This document shows positions 1 to 7,222 of a stretch of DNA of 9,358 nucleotides, piece by piece. Within the stretch, counting starts at the first letter, position 1, and each line of letters opens with the position of its first letter. A program made the position numbers and the translations under genes. Source of the DNA: Bacillus sp. (in: firmicutes) (lineage in GTDB: Bacteria; Bacillota; Bacilli; Bacillales; Cytobacillaceae); contig DMSR01000094.1 of assembly GCA_003457145.1 (NCBI GenBank), forward strand, positions 708 to 10,065, in the 5' to 3' direction. The notes under the pieces are model-generated. The model saw nothing but the letters and a program-made list of their open reading frames with translations, did not search any database and was not told the DNA's origin.

Positions 1-615
1 GCGGCGATGGGTGTGCAATTAGGGAACTGGACCACAGTCGGTGGATTCTTTGGCGGTATTCTCTTAATTGCCCTAATTGATAAATTCATTCCGAAGCAGG
101 GAAATCCTCATGAACTCAAAACGGTCGAGGATATGAACCAGCCGGATAAAGCTGTTAAAGATGCAGCCCTTTTAAAAATGGGAACCTTTACTGCTCTGGC
201 AATTGGCATTCATAACTTCCCTGAAGGGATTGCGACTTTTACGACAGCCATACAGGATCCTGCGCTTGGCGTGGCAATTGCCGTGGCGATCGCAATCCAC
301 AATATACCAGAGGGAATAGCCGTTTCTGTTCCGGTTTACTTTGCGACTGGGGATAAGAAAAAAGCTTTTAAGCTATCATTCCTGTCAGGGCTTTCAGAGC
401 CAATCGGTGCGCTTGTAGCCTACTTATTCCTGATGCCATTCTTAAATGATATTATGTTCGGAGTTATATTCGCAGCCGTGGCTGGAATAATGGTGTTCAT
501 TTCTCTAGATGAATTACTGCCTGCAGCAAAAAAATATGATGAGTCACATCTTGCGATTTACGGTTTAGTAGCAGGCATGGCTGTGATGGCTGTAAGCTTG
601 CTGCTCTTTATATAA
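1..615 (+). CDS. ZIP-family divalent metal transporter (ZupT-like), 3' part
   Basis: This is the C-terminal part of an inner-membrane ZIP transporter that moves zinc or other divalent metals into the cytoplasm. The reading frame is open from the first base, so the true start lies upstream; the ATG at 7 is probably internal. Two copies of the ZIP metal-site motif are visible, [10 protein letters not shown] and [11 protein letters not shown], which in the family lie in transmembrane helices 4 and 5 and bind metal through His, Asn/Pro and Glu. A hydrophilic loop ([18 protein letters not shown]) precedes them, as in family members with a variable loop after helix 3. The C-terminal helices ([18 protein letters not shown], then a final hydrophobic helix) are typical. 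The gene ends TAA and is followed 26 bases later by a terminator. Family assignment is firm; metal specificity cannot be read from the sequence. Confidence 0.9.
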   Translation, partial: AAMGVQLGNWTTVGGFFGGILLIALIDKFIPKQGNPHELKTVEDMNQPDKAVKDAALLKMGTFTALAIGIHNFPEGIATFTTAIQDPALGVAIAVAIAIHNIPEGIAVSVPVYFATGDKKKAFKLSFLSGLSEPIGALVAYLFLMPFLNDIMFGVIFAAVAGIMVFISLDELLPAAKKYDESHLAIYGLVAGMAVMAVSLLLFI

Positions 616-641
616 ACCTAGTAGTTTTCCTTGATTTAATA

Positions 642-669
642 GGTGCCCATAAATTTGGGCGCCTTTTTT
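642..669 (+). terminator. Rho-independent terminator after the ZIP transporter gene
   Basis: A 7-bp stem (GGTGCCC 642-648 with GGGCGCC 657-663, including one T-G wobble) has an 8-base loop and is followed directly by TTTTTT. It lies 26 bases after the transporter stop codon and should end its transcript. Confidence 0.9.
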
Positions 670-781
670 AGTTCTTTAGGGGTTGGGAAAATTTTAAAAT
701 AGGTAGTATTACATGCGACTTTTATTGATTAGTGCTATTTAACCTGATTCTAAAGGCTTAAAAATGAATAGAATAGCATAT

Positions 782-810
782 TTATAATATCTGAAAATTA
801 AGAATATAAT
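782..810 (+). promoter_or_regulatory. Possible promoter for the subtilisin gene
   Basis: A perfect TATAAT lies at 805-810, about 50 bases before the start codon at 863. The hexamer 17 bases upstream (782-787, TTATAA) matches the sigma-A -35 consensus poorly, so either an activator or another sigma factor may be involved. The -10 is the only strong part of the call. Confidence 0.4.
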
Positions 811-817
811 ATAGGTG

Positions 818-833
818 CAGCTTAAAAGAGCTG
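818..833 (+). promoter_or_regulatory. Small hairpin in the protease 5' untranslated leader
   Basis: CAGCT (818-822) and AGCTG (829-833) can form a 5-bp stem with a 6-base loop, close to the expected transcript 5' end if the TATAAT at 805-810 is used. It has no T tract, so it is not a terminator. A role in mRNA stability is only a possibility. Confidence 0.25.
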
Positions 834-862
834 TGGATTAATAAATGCAGAGGAGTGGTTGG

Positions 863-2104
863 ATGAAGAAAAGAAAAGTACTTAGCGCCGCACTACTAAG
901 CATGACAATGGGGTTCTCGATGTTCACGGCAGGGGTTTTTGGCCAGGCACCTGAAGCCCAGGATTCCTATCGAGTATTAGTTCAGGGGCCTGCAGCTGAA
1001 AAGTCGAAGGCAAAGGACCAATACGGAACAAGATGGGATTTTGGAACAAATGGTTTTACAACTACAGTAAATGCAAAACAATACCAGGCCCTGCTAAATA
1101 ACAAGAATCTGAAGGTTGAAACGGTATCAAAAGTGCAGTTAGAAGCCAAGCCTGGATCTGATGCACAGTCAGCACCATCTGATCGTACACCATGGGGAAT
1201 GGAAGCGATCTATAATGACAGCAGTATTCAGTCAACTGCTGGAGGTAACGGCATCAAGGTTGCAGTCCTGGATACAGGGGTCAACGTAAGCCATGCCGAT
1301 CTAGCAGGCAGTGATGAACAATGCAAGGACTTTACTAACCGAAGGTCTCCTTTGGTAAACGGTTCTTGTACAGATAAGAACGGCCATGGAACTCATGTTG
1401 CGGGAACAGTCTTGGCTCACGGTGGAACTGGCCTGGGAATTTACGGAGTTGCTCCGGAAGCTGACCTTTGGGCATATAAAGTATTGAATGACCAGGGATC
1501 AGGCTATTCAGATGACATCGCAGGAGCAATCCAGCATGCAGCAGACGAAGCAGTCCGTACAGGTTCAAAAGTAGTCATTTCCATGTCGCTAGGATCCAGC
1601 AGCAAGAGTACATTGATTGCTGATGCAGTTGATTATGCGTATGGAAAAGGAGTCCTTGTTGTTGCGGCAGCTGGCAACAGCGGACCTGGCAGTGATACAA
1701 TCGGTTATCCGGGGGCTCTTGTTAATGCAGTGGCTGTAGCGGCACTTGAAGATGTTCAGGAAAACGGTACATACCGTGTCGCTGACTTCTCCTCCCGCGG
1801 AAATCCTGCCACGGACGGTGACTTTGTTATCCAGGAGCGTGATGTTGAACTGTCTGCACCAGGAAGGGCAATTGAATCGACGTGGTTCGACGGATCGTAT
1901 AATACCATCAGCGGTACATCGATGGCAACTCCACACGTTTCAGGGCTAGCAGCAAAGATTTGGGCAGCCAATCCAAGCATGAGCCATACTCAGCTTCGCG
2001 CGGAACTTCAGAATCGTGCGAAGGCTAATGACATCCTTGGAGGTTCAGGAGCAGCAGCAGGTGACGACTATGCATCTGGCTTCGGCTTCCCCCGCGTAAA
2101 ATAA
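863..2104 (+). CDS. Secreted subtilisin-type serine protease (peptidase family S8, sphericase-like)
   Basis: An extracellular endopeptidase precursor of 413 residues. I chose the ATG at 863 rather than the in-frame ATG at 845 because AGAGGAG (849-855) sits 7 bases before it, and it gives a classical signal peptide (MKKRK, a hydrophobic core to about residue 24, then a likely cleavage near VFGQA). Residues ~35-95 form an inhibitor I9-type propeptide (SYRVLVQG at its start), and the mature enzyme begins around residue 103. The catalytic residues are visible: Asp137 (VAVLDTGVN), His175 (NGHGTHVAG) and Ser353 (GTSMATPHVSG), with oxyanion-hole Asn272 (AAAGNSGPG). The catalytic domain, including Cys154 and Cys169 and the C-terminal SGFGFPRVK, closely resembles sphericase and the WF146/TA41-type subtilisins as I remember them. 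There is no extra C-terminal domain. It stands alone between two terminators and probably serves in nutrient scavenging. Activity and fold are near certain; the subfamily comes from memory. Confidence 0.95.
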   Translation: MKKRKVLSAALLSMTMGFSMFTAGVFGQAPEAQDSYRVLVQGPAAEKSKAKDQYGTRWDFGTNGFTTTVNAKQYQALLNNKNLKVETVSKVQLEAKPGSDAQSAPSDRTPWGMEAIYNDSSIQSTAGGNGIKVAVLDTGVNVSHADLAGSDEQCKDFTNRRSPLVNGSCTDKNGHGTHVAGTVLAHGGTGLGIYGVAPEADLWAYKVLNDQGSGYSDDIAGAIQHAADEAVRTGSKVVISMSLGSSSKSTLIADAVDYAYGKGVLVVAAAGNSGPGSDTIGYPGALVNAVAVAALEDVQENGTYRVADFSSRGNPATDGDFVIQERDVELSAPGRAIESTWFDGSYNTISGTSMATPHVSGLAAKIWAANPSMSHTQLRAELQNRAKANDILGGSGAAAGDDYASGFGFPRVK

Positions 2105-2114
2105 TTCATAAGAA

Positions 2115-2147
2115 AGCCGCTTGATTTCAAAATCAAGCGGCTTTTTT
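2115..2147. terminator. Bidirectional terminator between the convergent protease and CAP-protein genes
   Basis: A long perfect stem pairs AGCCGCTTGATTT (2115-2127) with its exact complement at 2130-2142. TTTTTT follows on the plus strand, and an A-rich stretch precedes it, which gives TTTCTT on the minus strand. The stop codon of the minus-strand gene (TTA at 2146-2148 on the plus strand) touches the T tract, so the hairpin lies immediately downstream of both genes. Confidence 0.92.
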
Positions 2148-3339
2148 ACATTCTCTTTGTATAAAAATTTTCTGTAAAATAGGGTTGAGATTTATTACCA
2201 AATGCAACTCCGACTCCTAATAACTCAAACTCGGGCTTTAAAATATTTTCGCGATGGCCAAGAGAGTTCATCAGTCCTTCATGGGCAAAGATGCTGCTGA
2301 ACTGTCCATAGGCTAAATTTTCACCAGCAACTGCAAAGACAATATCATCCTCAGCCATCCTGTCGAAAGGTGACTTCCCTTCAAGATTCGTGTGGTTGAA
2401 ATATTCATTTTCGGCCATATCCTTGCTGTGCTTCCGGGCGGTTTCCCTAACCCTGTCATCCCATTTAAGTATTGAAAGCCCATTATTTACTCTGGATGCA
2501 TTGGTCAGGTCAAATAATTGAAGCTCTAACCCTTCTTTCAGGGGCTCGCTGGCTTTTGTATAAAAACCAGATTTGTTTTGTTCCAATTGTTCGCTGATGA
2601 GCTGGATCGCGGTTACCGAGTTATTGCTGTGTTTATCATAAAAGATGGTGATATAGCTCCCACCCTGCTGGTAAACATCATAATCACGGCCTTGTTGGAG
2701 CTGTAGATGTGTAAGGCCCTTTATTATTTTCGTTAAGGGCTCACCAAACTCTGCGCGAACTGTTTCTTTCGAACTCCCAAAGCTTATTCCATTCCTGGAA
2801 GCAATCAAATCCTGGTTTGTATATAGACCATTGACTTTATTATCCTTGCCGTAAGAAACCATGATAAAATTCTGGAAACCTTCATGATAGGCATGCCATT
2901 GTGTCCCGTATTCATTAACGGAAACCCTTTGCGGATTGCCCAAATGATTTTCTACTTCGTTTTTCGCTTCCCCTATTTCAATGTTGTGAATGGAAAAGGT
3001 CTGCTCAGCAGGTGTTTCCAAATCAGGTTTTTGGACCTTAGGAAAATCAGTTTGCCCATTTGGGGTCAGCTGTTCTTTCGTTGAATTAAGCTGGCCAATA
3101 ATCTGGTTTAAGCCATTATTCACCGCTTCAAGGGCGGAAGAGAGCTCGGGATTGTCTTTAAGGGATTGAAATTCAGTTTTAAAGTCCTCAACTGAAGATA
3201 ATTCCTCGGTGTCTGATATAAAAGGCCAGGATATATAGATTATGAATGATAGTATTAATAGTGATATTAGGCGACCCACAGTTCTTTCCCACCGTCCTTT
3301 AATTTCAATTAATTTACTTCTTTCTATCAATATACCCAC
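2146..3339 (-). CDS. Membrane-anchored CAP (SCP-like) domain protein with CAP-associated N-terminal domain
   Basis: This 397-residue protein has a hydrophobic segment at about residues 22-41 that acts as an uncleaved anchor or signal peptide, so the rest lies outside the membrane. Residues ~45-115 form a polar linker. Residues ~117-257 match the CAP-associated domain found in Bacillus YlbC-like proteins (IHNIEIGEAKNEVENHLG at its start, LYTNQ inside). Residues ~270-395 are a CAP/SCP domain with the expected motifs: His304 (HSKDMA), His316 (YFNHTN), Glu340 (AGENLAYG), His353 and Glu354, and His362 (NSLGHRENIL). The biochemical role of bacterial CAP proteins is not well settled; cell-wall or extracellular-matrix work is usual speculation. 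The start is uncertain: the frame opens with GTG at 3339, which lacks a good ribosome binding site, and a GTG at 3279 (residue 21) just before the hydrophobic segment is an alternative. Domain identity is firm, cellular function unknown. Confidence 0.88.
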   Translation of the reverse strand: MGILIERSKLIEIKGRWERTVGRLISLLILSFIIYISWPFISDTEELSSVEDFKTEFQSLKDNPELSSALEAVNNGLNQIIGQLNSTKEQLTPNGQTDFPKVQKPDLETPAEQTFSIHNIEIGEAKNEVENHLGNPQRVSVNEYGTQWHAYHEGFQNFIMVSYGKDNKVNGLYTNQDLIASRNGISFGSSKETVRAEFGEPLTKIIKGLTHLQLQQGRDYDVYQQGGSYITIFYDKHSNNSVTAIQLISEQLEQNKSGFYTKASEPLKEGLELQLFDLTNASRVNNGLSILKWDDRVRETARKHSKDMAENEYFNHTNLEGKSPFDRMAEDDIVFAVAGENLAYGQFSSIFAHEGLMNSLGHRENILKPEFELLGVGVAFGNKSQPYFTENFYTKRM

Positions 3340-3508
3340 TATTCATCAATTAAAAAAGCATCAGGGGCATGTTATATGTGCTGAAAGGGAAGCTTAATTA
3401 GATAATAAGTAAAAATTAGGATTGAATTGCTTACATAATGGCCAACTGTTAATCAGAAAATAATTTAATGGTATTGTTTAATGCACTATTTGAAGGGGGG
3501 ATTGTGAT
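3340..3508. other. Divergent intergenic region between the CAP-protein and DoxX-like genes
   Basis: This 169-base A+T-rich gap must hold promoters for both neighbouring genes. I could not find a convincing -35/-10 pair on either strand; a TATAAC on the minus strand (plus-strand GTTATA at 3371-3376) is the best -10 candidate for the CAP gene but lacks a good partner. The strong ribosome binding site GAAGGGGGG (3492-3500) for the plus-strand gene ends 8 bases before its ATG. Confidence 0.5.
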
Positions 3509-4504
3509 ATGAAAAAAGTGCTATTCATTATAACAGGGTTAGGCCTGGTTCTAACACCTTTATATACAAAAGCACATGTAAAATGGTTTACGGAAGTGGC
3601 GGCCCAGAAAGAGTCGATTGAAAACATTTTATCGCCTCTATTTATGGTCCTTTCTTTACTAGCTGCCATCGTACTTGCGTCTTTAACATTAATTATTCCA
3701 AGAACCGCGGAATGGCCATTTATAAGGAAGTGGGATGACTTTCTTTCAGGATTCAGAAAATATTCACGGTACTTGTTAAAGTATGGAACAGCGTTAACGC
3801 TGATCATCCAAATCATTAATGGTACTTTATTTGCTCCAGAAATCCTAGTTGATACAACTTTAATGACCATTTTAGTCTGGATTACAATTGGGCTTCTGCT
3901 GATTCCGAACCATATCTTCACAAAATTGGGTGCAGGGATATTATTAGGTTTGTTTGTTTATGTATCCATCCAGCATGGAATATTTGATATGCTTGATTAC
4001 GGTTTTTATTTGGCGATTATTGGCGTGCTTCTCGTAGGCAAAACAAGGTTGGAAACAGTTGGATTTCCTTTTTTATATTTAGGAACCGGTCTCTCGCTTT
4101 GCTGGGTTGCTGTAGAAAAATGGGTATATCCAACAATGTCCCTTGATATTGTGGCAAGCCACAATGTGCCTACCTTTGGATTCGACCCTGCCGCATTTAT
4201 TGTTATGGCAGCATTCGTTGAATTTGTTGTCGGTTATCTGCTTGTAGTGGGCATCCTTAACAGAGTGTTAGGGTTTGTTGTCACTGTGATCTTCATTATG
4301 ACAACCATGTTATTTGGAACAACAGAAGTGATAGGCCATTTCATGATTCATATTGTGCTGATTATCTTCATCATTGAAGGAGTCTCCTTCTACAATCCGC
4401 CGATTAAAATGCACAAAACAAGGACGGACCAATTCATCTTTGTCTTCCTGAATTTTATCTTCGTGCTATCAACTTTTGTTTTGATTTATTATCGCTTTGC
4501 GTAG
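3509..4504 (+). CDS. DoxX-like polytopic membrane protein with predicted mature N-terminal histidine
   Basis: A 331-residue integral membrane protein. The ATG at 3509 is supported by GAAGGGGGG 8 bases upstream and by the MKK start of a signal peptide. Residues 1-22 look like a cleavable signal (hydrophobic 4-18, then YTKA), which would leave His23 as the first residue of HVKWF. After this I count about nine hydrophobic segments, near residues 45-63, 92-108, 117-133, 140-156, 163-176, 187-205, 228-249, 252-270 and 274-292, and a last one at 309-328. The segment 191-292 (GLSLCWVAVEKWVYP, FVEFVVGYLLVVGILNR, GHFMIHIVLIIFII) resembles the DoxX/DoxD family of four-helix membrane proteins linked to redox chemistry. 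Histidines 277 and 281 and acidic residues 203 and 238 lie in or near helices. The gene stands alone with its own terminator. The specific function is unknown; the DoxX relation is probable rather than certain. Confidence 0.7.
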   Translation: MKKVLFIITGLGLVLTPLYTKAHVKWFTEVAAQKESIENILSPLFMVLSLLAAIVLASLTLIIPRTAEWPFIRKWDDFLSGFRKYSRYLLKYGTALTLIIQIINGTLFAPEILVDTTLMTILVWITIGLLLIPNHIFTKLGAGILLGLFVYVSIQHGIFDMLDYGFYLAIIGVLLVGKTRLETVGFPFLYLGTGLSLCWVAVEKWVYPTMSLDIVASHNVPTFGFDPAAFIVMAAFVEFVVGYLLVVGILNRVLGFVVTVIFIMTTMLFGTTEVIGHFMIHIVLIIFIIEGVSFYNPPIKMHKTRTDQFIFVFLNFIFVLSTFVLIYYRFA

Positions 4505-4524
4505 AGACTGTCGTACAGACCAGG

Positions 4525-4552
4525 CCAGCCTCCAAGTTAGAGGCTGGTTTTT
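4525..4552 (+). terminator. Rho-independent terminator after the DoxX-like gene
   Basis: CCAGCCTC (4525-4532) pairs perfectly with GAGGCTGG (4540-4547) around a 7-base loop and is followed by TTTTT. It lies 20 bases after the stop codon. Confidence 0.92.
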
Positions 4553-4587
4553 AGTGTTATTGACTGAATGTTCTGTTAAATTAGTCT

Positions 4588-4790
4588 GTTGATTCTCGCT
4601 GCAAGCCCTTCGCTTTCCGTGGAAGAATGATGAAAAATACTCCAGCAAATTCTTCTTGGGGCTGACGCTGAGCCTCCTCGTCGTTTCACTCCTTGGGGTT
4701 AATTGATCCCATGCGTGGACCATTTCAACCTAGGTCTCAGCTGTCCAGCTGATTCCCGCAAGAGTCTACGCGCTTTCCACTACAATCAAC
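4588..4790. repeat. Degenerate interspersed Bacillaceae intergenic repeat with terminal inverted repeats
   Basis: The segment begins GTTGATT (4588-4594) and ends AATCAAC (4784-4790), a perfect 7-bp terminal inverted repeat. Inside are blocks that I recognise from memory as parts of a ~150-200-bp repeat scattered through intergenic regions of many Bacillaceae: CTTCGCTTTCCGTGG near 4609, GCTGAGCCTCCTCG near 4668, GGTCTCAGCTGTCC near 4733 and TCTACGCGCTTTCCACTAC near 4766. A second, outer inverted repeat, TCTGTTA (4572-4578) with TAACAGA (4817-4823), suggests the element may reach 4572-4823. It encodes no protein that I can support. Compared with the remembered consensus it is worn and seems to carry about 33 extra bases near 4700-4732. 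It lies between the DoxX-like terminator and the kynU promoter. Confidence 0.72.
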
Positions 4791-4811
4791 AGGATGCTAA
4801 AATCAACATTG

Positions 4812-4826
4812 GGCTCTAACAGAGCC
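4812..4826. other. Short hairpin GGCTCT/AGAGCC
   Basis: GGCTCT (4812-4817) and AGAGCC (4821-4826) are perfect inverted repeats with a 3-base spacer. There is no T tract on either side, so it is not a terminator. It overlaps the right-hand outer arm of the interspersed repeat and is probably part of that element. Confidence 0.4.
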
Positions 4827-4881
4827 TAACTGAAAAGGAAATTCTCCTTACACTTGTTTTCCTGAGTGATCTGACCCTTTA

Positions 4882-4911
4882 TTGACGCTTGCTTCAGTTC
4901 TTTGTTACGAT
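4882..4911 (+). promoter_or_regulatory. Sigma-A type promoter of the kynurenine operon
   Basis: TTGACG (4882-4887) and TACGAT (4906-4911) are separated by 18 bases and place transcription start near 4918, about 27 bases before the kynU ATG. An imperfect operator-like palindrome, AAGGA-AATTC-TCCTT (4835-4849), lies about 33 bases upstream of the -35; a regulator site there is only a guess. Confidence 0.6.
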
Positions 4912-4944
4912 TTCTATAGTGTAAATAAGAATGGAGAGATTTTA

Positions 4945-6231
4945 ATGAAGGCATATTCTTTCGAACCTGCTGCGGAGTTTGCTGCTTTACTTGATCGGAA
5001 AGATGAACTGGCCTCTTTCCGCCAGGAGTTTTATTTAAAGCCGGATTCTATTTATCTCGATGGCAACTCTCTTGGCCTGCTGTCCAAACGGGCGGAGAAA
5101 ACCTTGCTTGCATCACTGGCTGACTGGAAAGAGAACGGCATCGATGGCTGGATGGACGGCAGGCATCCCTGGTTCTACTTATCTGAAAAATTAGGAAAAT
5201 TGACTGCCCCTCTTGTTGGTGCTTTGCCTGAGGAGGTCATTGTAAGCGGGTCCACAACGGTGAACCTTCACCAGCTTGTGGCCACATTTTATAAACCAGA
5301 GGGAAAGCGGACAAAAATCCTCGCTGATGAATTGAATTTCCCTTCTGATATTTATGCGCTTCAAAGCCAGCTGCGGATTCATGGATTTGATCCTGATACA
5401 CACCTTGTCAGGGTGAAAAGCAGGGATGGGAGATTTCTTGATGAGGAGGACTTGATTGAAGCTATGACAGACGAGATTGCCCTTATCGTGCTTCCAACCG
5501 TCCTCTACCGCAGCGGACAAGTCCTGGACATGGAGAGGTTGACAAGGACCGCCCATGAACGCGGGATCTTGATTGGCTTTGATGGCTGCCATTCAATAGG
5601 GGCAATTCCGCATTCCTTTTCGGACTGGGGAGTAGATTTTGCATACTGGTGCAATTATAAGCATTTGAATGGAGGACCTGGGGCGGTTGCCGGTTTATAT
5701 GTGAACTCAAAGCACTTCGGCACAGAGCCTGGACTTGCAGGCTGGTTCGGTTCTAGAAAAGATAAACAATTTGATATGGAGCATATTTTGACACCTGCGG
5801 AAACAGCTGGCGCTTACCAGATTGGCACTCCTCATGTGTTAAGCCTCGCACCTCTGCTAGGGTCGCTTGAGATGTTTGCAGAAGCAGGCATCGAAAAGAT
5901 TCGCAATAAATCTTTGAGAATCAATCGTTATTTGATGGATTTAATTGAGCACGAACTTGCTGATGCAGGCTTTAAACTCGGCAGCCCGGTTGAAGATTTA
6001 AAGAGGGGCGGCCATGTAAGCCTTGAACACACTGAGGCTGCACGGATATGTAAGGCGCTTAAAGAAAAAGGAATTGTTCCGGATTTCCGTGCACCAAACA
6101 TCGTCCGTCTTGCTCCTGTAGCGTTTTACACTTCTTATACAGATGTCTGGAACTCGGTACAGGTATTGAAAGAAATCATGGATAGGAAACTGTATGAGAA
6201 ATTCAGCAATCAGCGTGAGGTCATTGCGTAG
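4945..6231 (+). CDS. kynU: Kynureninase (PLP-dependent, EC 3.7.1.3)
   Basis: Cytoplasmic enzyme that cleaves L-kynurenine to anthranilate and L-alanine, the last step of the three-step tryptophan-to-anthranilate route. The protein has 428 residues, a normal length. The start at 4945 is supported by GGAGAG (4933-4938) 6 bases upstream; a longer frame opening with TTG at 4882 would read through the promoter and is rejected. Visible fold-type I PLP features are [10 protein letters not shown] (101-110, cofactor phosphate region), [10 protein letters not shown] with Asp213 (pyridine nitrogen contact), and [13 protein letters not shown] with Lys239 as the Schiff-base lysine after Tyr238. Arg- and Gly-rich motifs LAGWFGSR (264-271) and APNIVRLAP (383-391) are also as in the family. 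It is the first gene of the operon with the kynA remnant and kynB and appears fully intact. Confidence 0.96.
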   Translation: MKAYSFEPAAEFAALLDRKDELASFRQEFYLKPDSIYLDGNSLGLLSKRAEKTLLASLADWKENGIDGWMDGRHPWFYLSEKLGKLTAPLVGALPEEVIVSGSTTVNLHQLVATFYKPEGKRTKILADELNFPSDIYALQSQLRIHGFDPDTHLVRVKSRDGRFLDEEDLIEAMTDEIALIVLPTVLYRSGQVLDMERLTRTAHERGILIGFDGCHSIGAIPHSFSDWGVDFAYWCNYKHLNGGPGAVAGLYVNSKHFGTEPGLAGWFGSRKDKQFDMEHILTPAETAGAYQIGTPHVLSLAPLLGSLEMFAEAGIEKIRNKSLRINRYLMDLIEHELADAGFKLGSPVEDLKRGGHVSLEHTEAARICKALKEKGIVPDFRAPNIVRLAPVAFYTSYTDVWNSVQVLKEIMDRKLYEKFSNQREVIA

Positions 6232-6301
6232 TAATATATAATCACTAGTTTGCTAGCAATGAGGGACGGAAGTTCTATTGTAATAGAAGGAGGCTTCGGT
6301 G

Positions 6302-6539
6302 ATGAAAGATCAGCAAAGGGAAGGCGGAAGCGAAACAGTGGGATTTATATGAGTTAGCTGAAAAATTGGTCGATATCGGCAGTCAGCAGCAATTATGGCG
6401 TTTTAATCATATGAGCACCGTCGAAAGGATCATTGGCCACAAGCAGGGAACCGGAGGATCTGCAGGTGTCTCATACCTGAAAAAGGTAGTCGACCATAGA
6501 TTTTTCCCTGAACTTTGGAGCTTGAGAACGAAGCTTTAA
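6302..6539 (+). pseudogene. kynA: Remnant of tryptophan 2,3-dioxygenase gene with a large internal deletion
   Basis: Tryptophan 2,3-dioxygenase is the heme enzyme that opens the indole ring to N-formylkynurenine. Only its two ends survive. The 3' part (frame of 6306-6539, ending TAA at 6537-6539) encodes the family's C terminus: [48 protein letters not shown] and [14 protein letters not shown], including the GTGGS loop that contacts substrate. The 5' part keeps a perfect AAGGAGG (6287-6293), then ATG at 6302 and [11 protein letters not shown], but in another frame that runs into TGA at 6350-6352. The junction must lie near 6330-6336. The family is about 280 residues in Bacillus by memory, so roughly 200 codons are missing, including the heme-ligand histidine. 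The fused product would be 16 residues and inactive. It sits between intact kynU and kynB. Confidence 0.92.
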
Positions 6540-6589
6540 TAGTTCAAAATTGAAGATTTTTCAGATGCCAAAAGAAAGAAGGGAACAGA

Positions 6590-7216
6590 ATGGGTTCATG
6601 GATAGATATATCACAAGTGCTTAATGACAAAATTCCTGTTTGGCCTGGTGATACGCCTTTTAATTATAGTGTCAGCTGGAGCATGGAGGAAAGCGGGTCA
6701 GTGAATGTTGGGCAGGTGACGATGAGTACACATACTGGAACTCATATTGATGCTCCTTATCATTTCGATAATGATGGGAAAAAGGTCATCGACCTCGATT
6801 TCAATCTTTATATTGGCATCGCCAGAATCATTCATCTCCCTGGGCTGACAAGTATAGGAATCAAAGAATTCAAGGATATAGATTTACAAGGGGTCAAGCG
6901 GTTATTGATTAGAACCGATTCATGGGAGAACAAGACGGTTTTTCCAGAATCAATTCCGCATATTGAGTCTGATTTGGCTGAATACCTTGCCAGGCAGGGA
7001 GTTGAATTGCTAGGGCTTGATTTGCCTTCAGTCGACGCGCTAGACAGCAAGGAATTGAAGGCCCATCATGAGCTGAACCTTCATGGCATTCACATTCTTG
7101 AAGGACTGGTGCTGGAAGGAATACTCCCTGGCGAATATGAACTAGCAGCTTTGCCACTCCCGTTCGAGCACGCAGATGGAAGTCCGGTAAGAGCTGTAAT
7201 CAGAAAAATGGAGTGA
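6590..7216 (+). CDS. kynB: Kynurenine formamidase (arylformamidase, cyclase family, EC 3.5.1.9)
   Basis: Metal-dependent hydrolase that removes the formyl group of N-formylkynurenine to give kynurenine, the step before kynureninase. The 208-residue length is normal for bacterial KynB. The cyclase-family metal motif HTGTHIDAPYHF is present (His48, His52, Asp54, His58), and His160 with Glu172 (EGLVLEG) complete the site in the positions I recall for the Bacillus anthracis di-zinc enzyme. Other family motifs are the N-terminal WIDISQVLNDKIPVWPGD, LLIRTDSW (105-112) and the C-terminal LAALPLPFEHADGSPVRA. GAAGGG (6578-6583) lies 6 bases before the ATG. It is the last gene of the operon: 50 bases separate it from the kynA remnant, and a terminator follows. 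All catalytic residues are intact even though the upstream dioxygenase gene is broken. Confidence 0.95.
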   Translation: MGSWIDISQVLNDKIPVWPGDTPFNYSVSWSMEESGSVNVGQVTMSTHTGTHIDAPYHFDNDGKKVIDLDFNLYIGIARIIHLPGLTSIGIKEFKDIDLQGVKRLLIRTDSWENKTVFPESIPHIESDLAEYLARQGVELLGLDLPSVDALDSKELKAHHELNLHGIHILEGLVLEGILPGEYELAALPLPFEHADGSPVRAVIRKME

Positions 7217-7222
7217 ATTCCA

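Noticed and set aside
1335..1980. Several open frames on both strands inside the subtilisin gene
   Set aside because: They are shadows of a gene with complete catalytic motifs and show no domains or ribosome binding sites.
4469..4723. 84-codon open frame on the minus strand overlapping the DoxX-like gene end and the interspersed repeat
   Set aside because: It crosses a terminator and the repeat element, has no ribosome binding site and no recognisable domain. Such frames arise repeatedly in this repeat family.
4811..4827. Terminator at the GGCTCT/AGAGCC hairpin
   Set aside because: No T tract follows on either strand, and the sequence fits better as the outer arm of the interspersed repeat.
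4882..4944. Upstream extension of kynU to a TTG at 4882
   Set aside because: The extra 21 codons coincide with the -35/-10 promoter and leader, and the ATG at 4945 has a well-placed GGAGAG and fits the family N terminus.
6302..6352. A genuine small protein of 16 codons behind a perfect ribosome binding site
   Set aside because: Its start signal and first residues fit the N terminus of the deleted kynA, and the following out-of-frame sequence is clearly the kynA C terminus, so it is better read as a deletion product.
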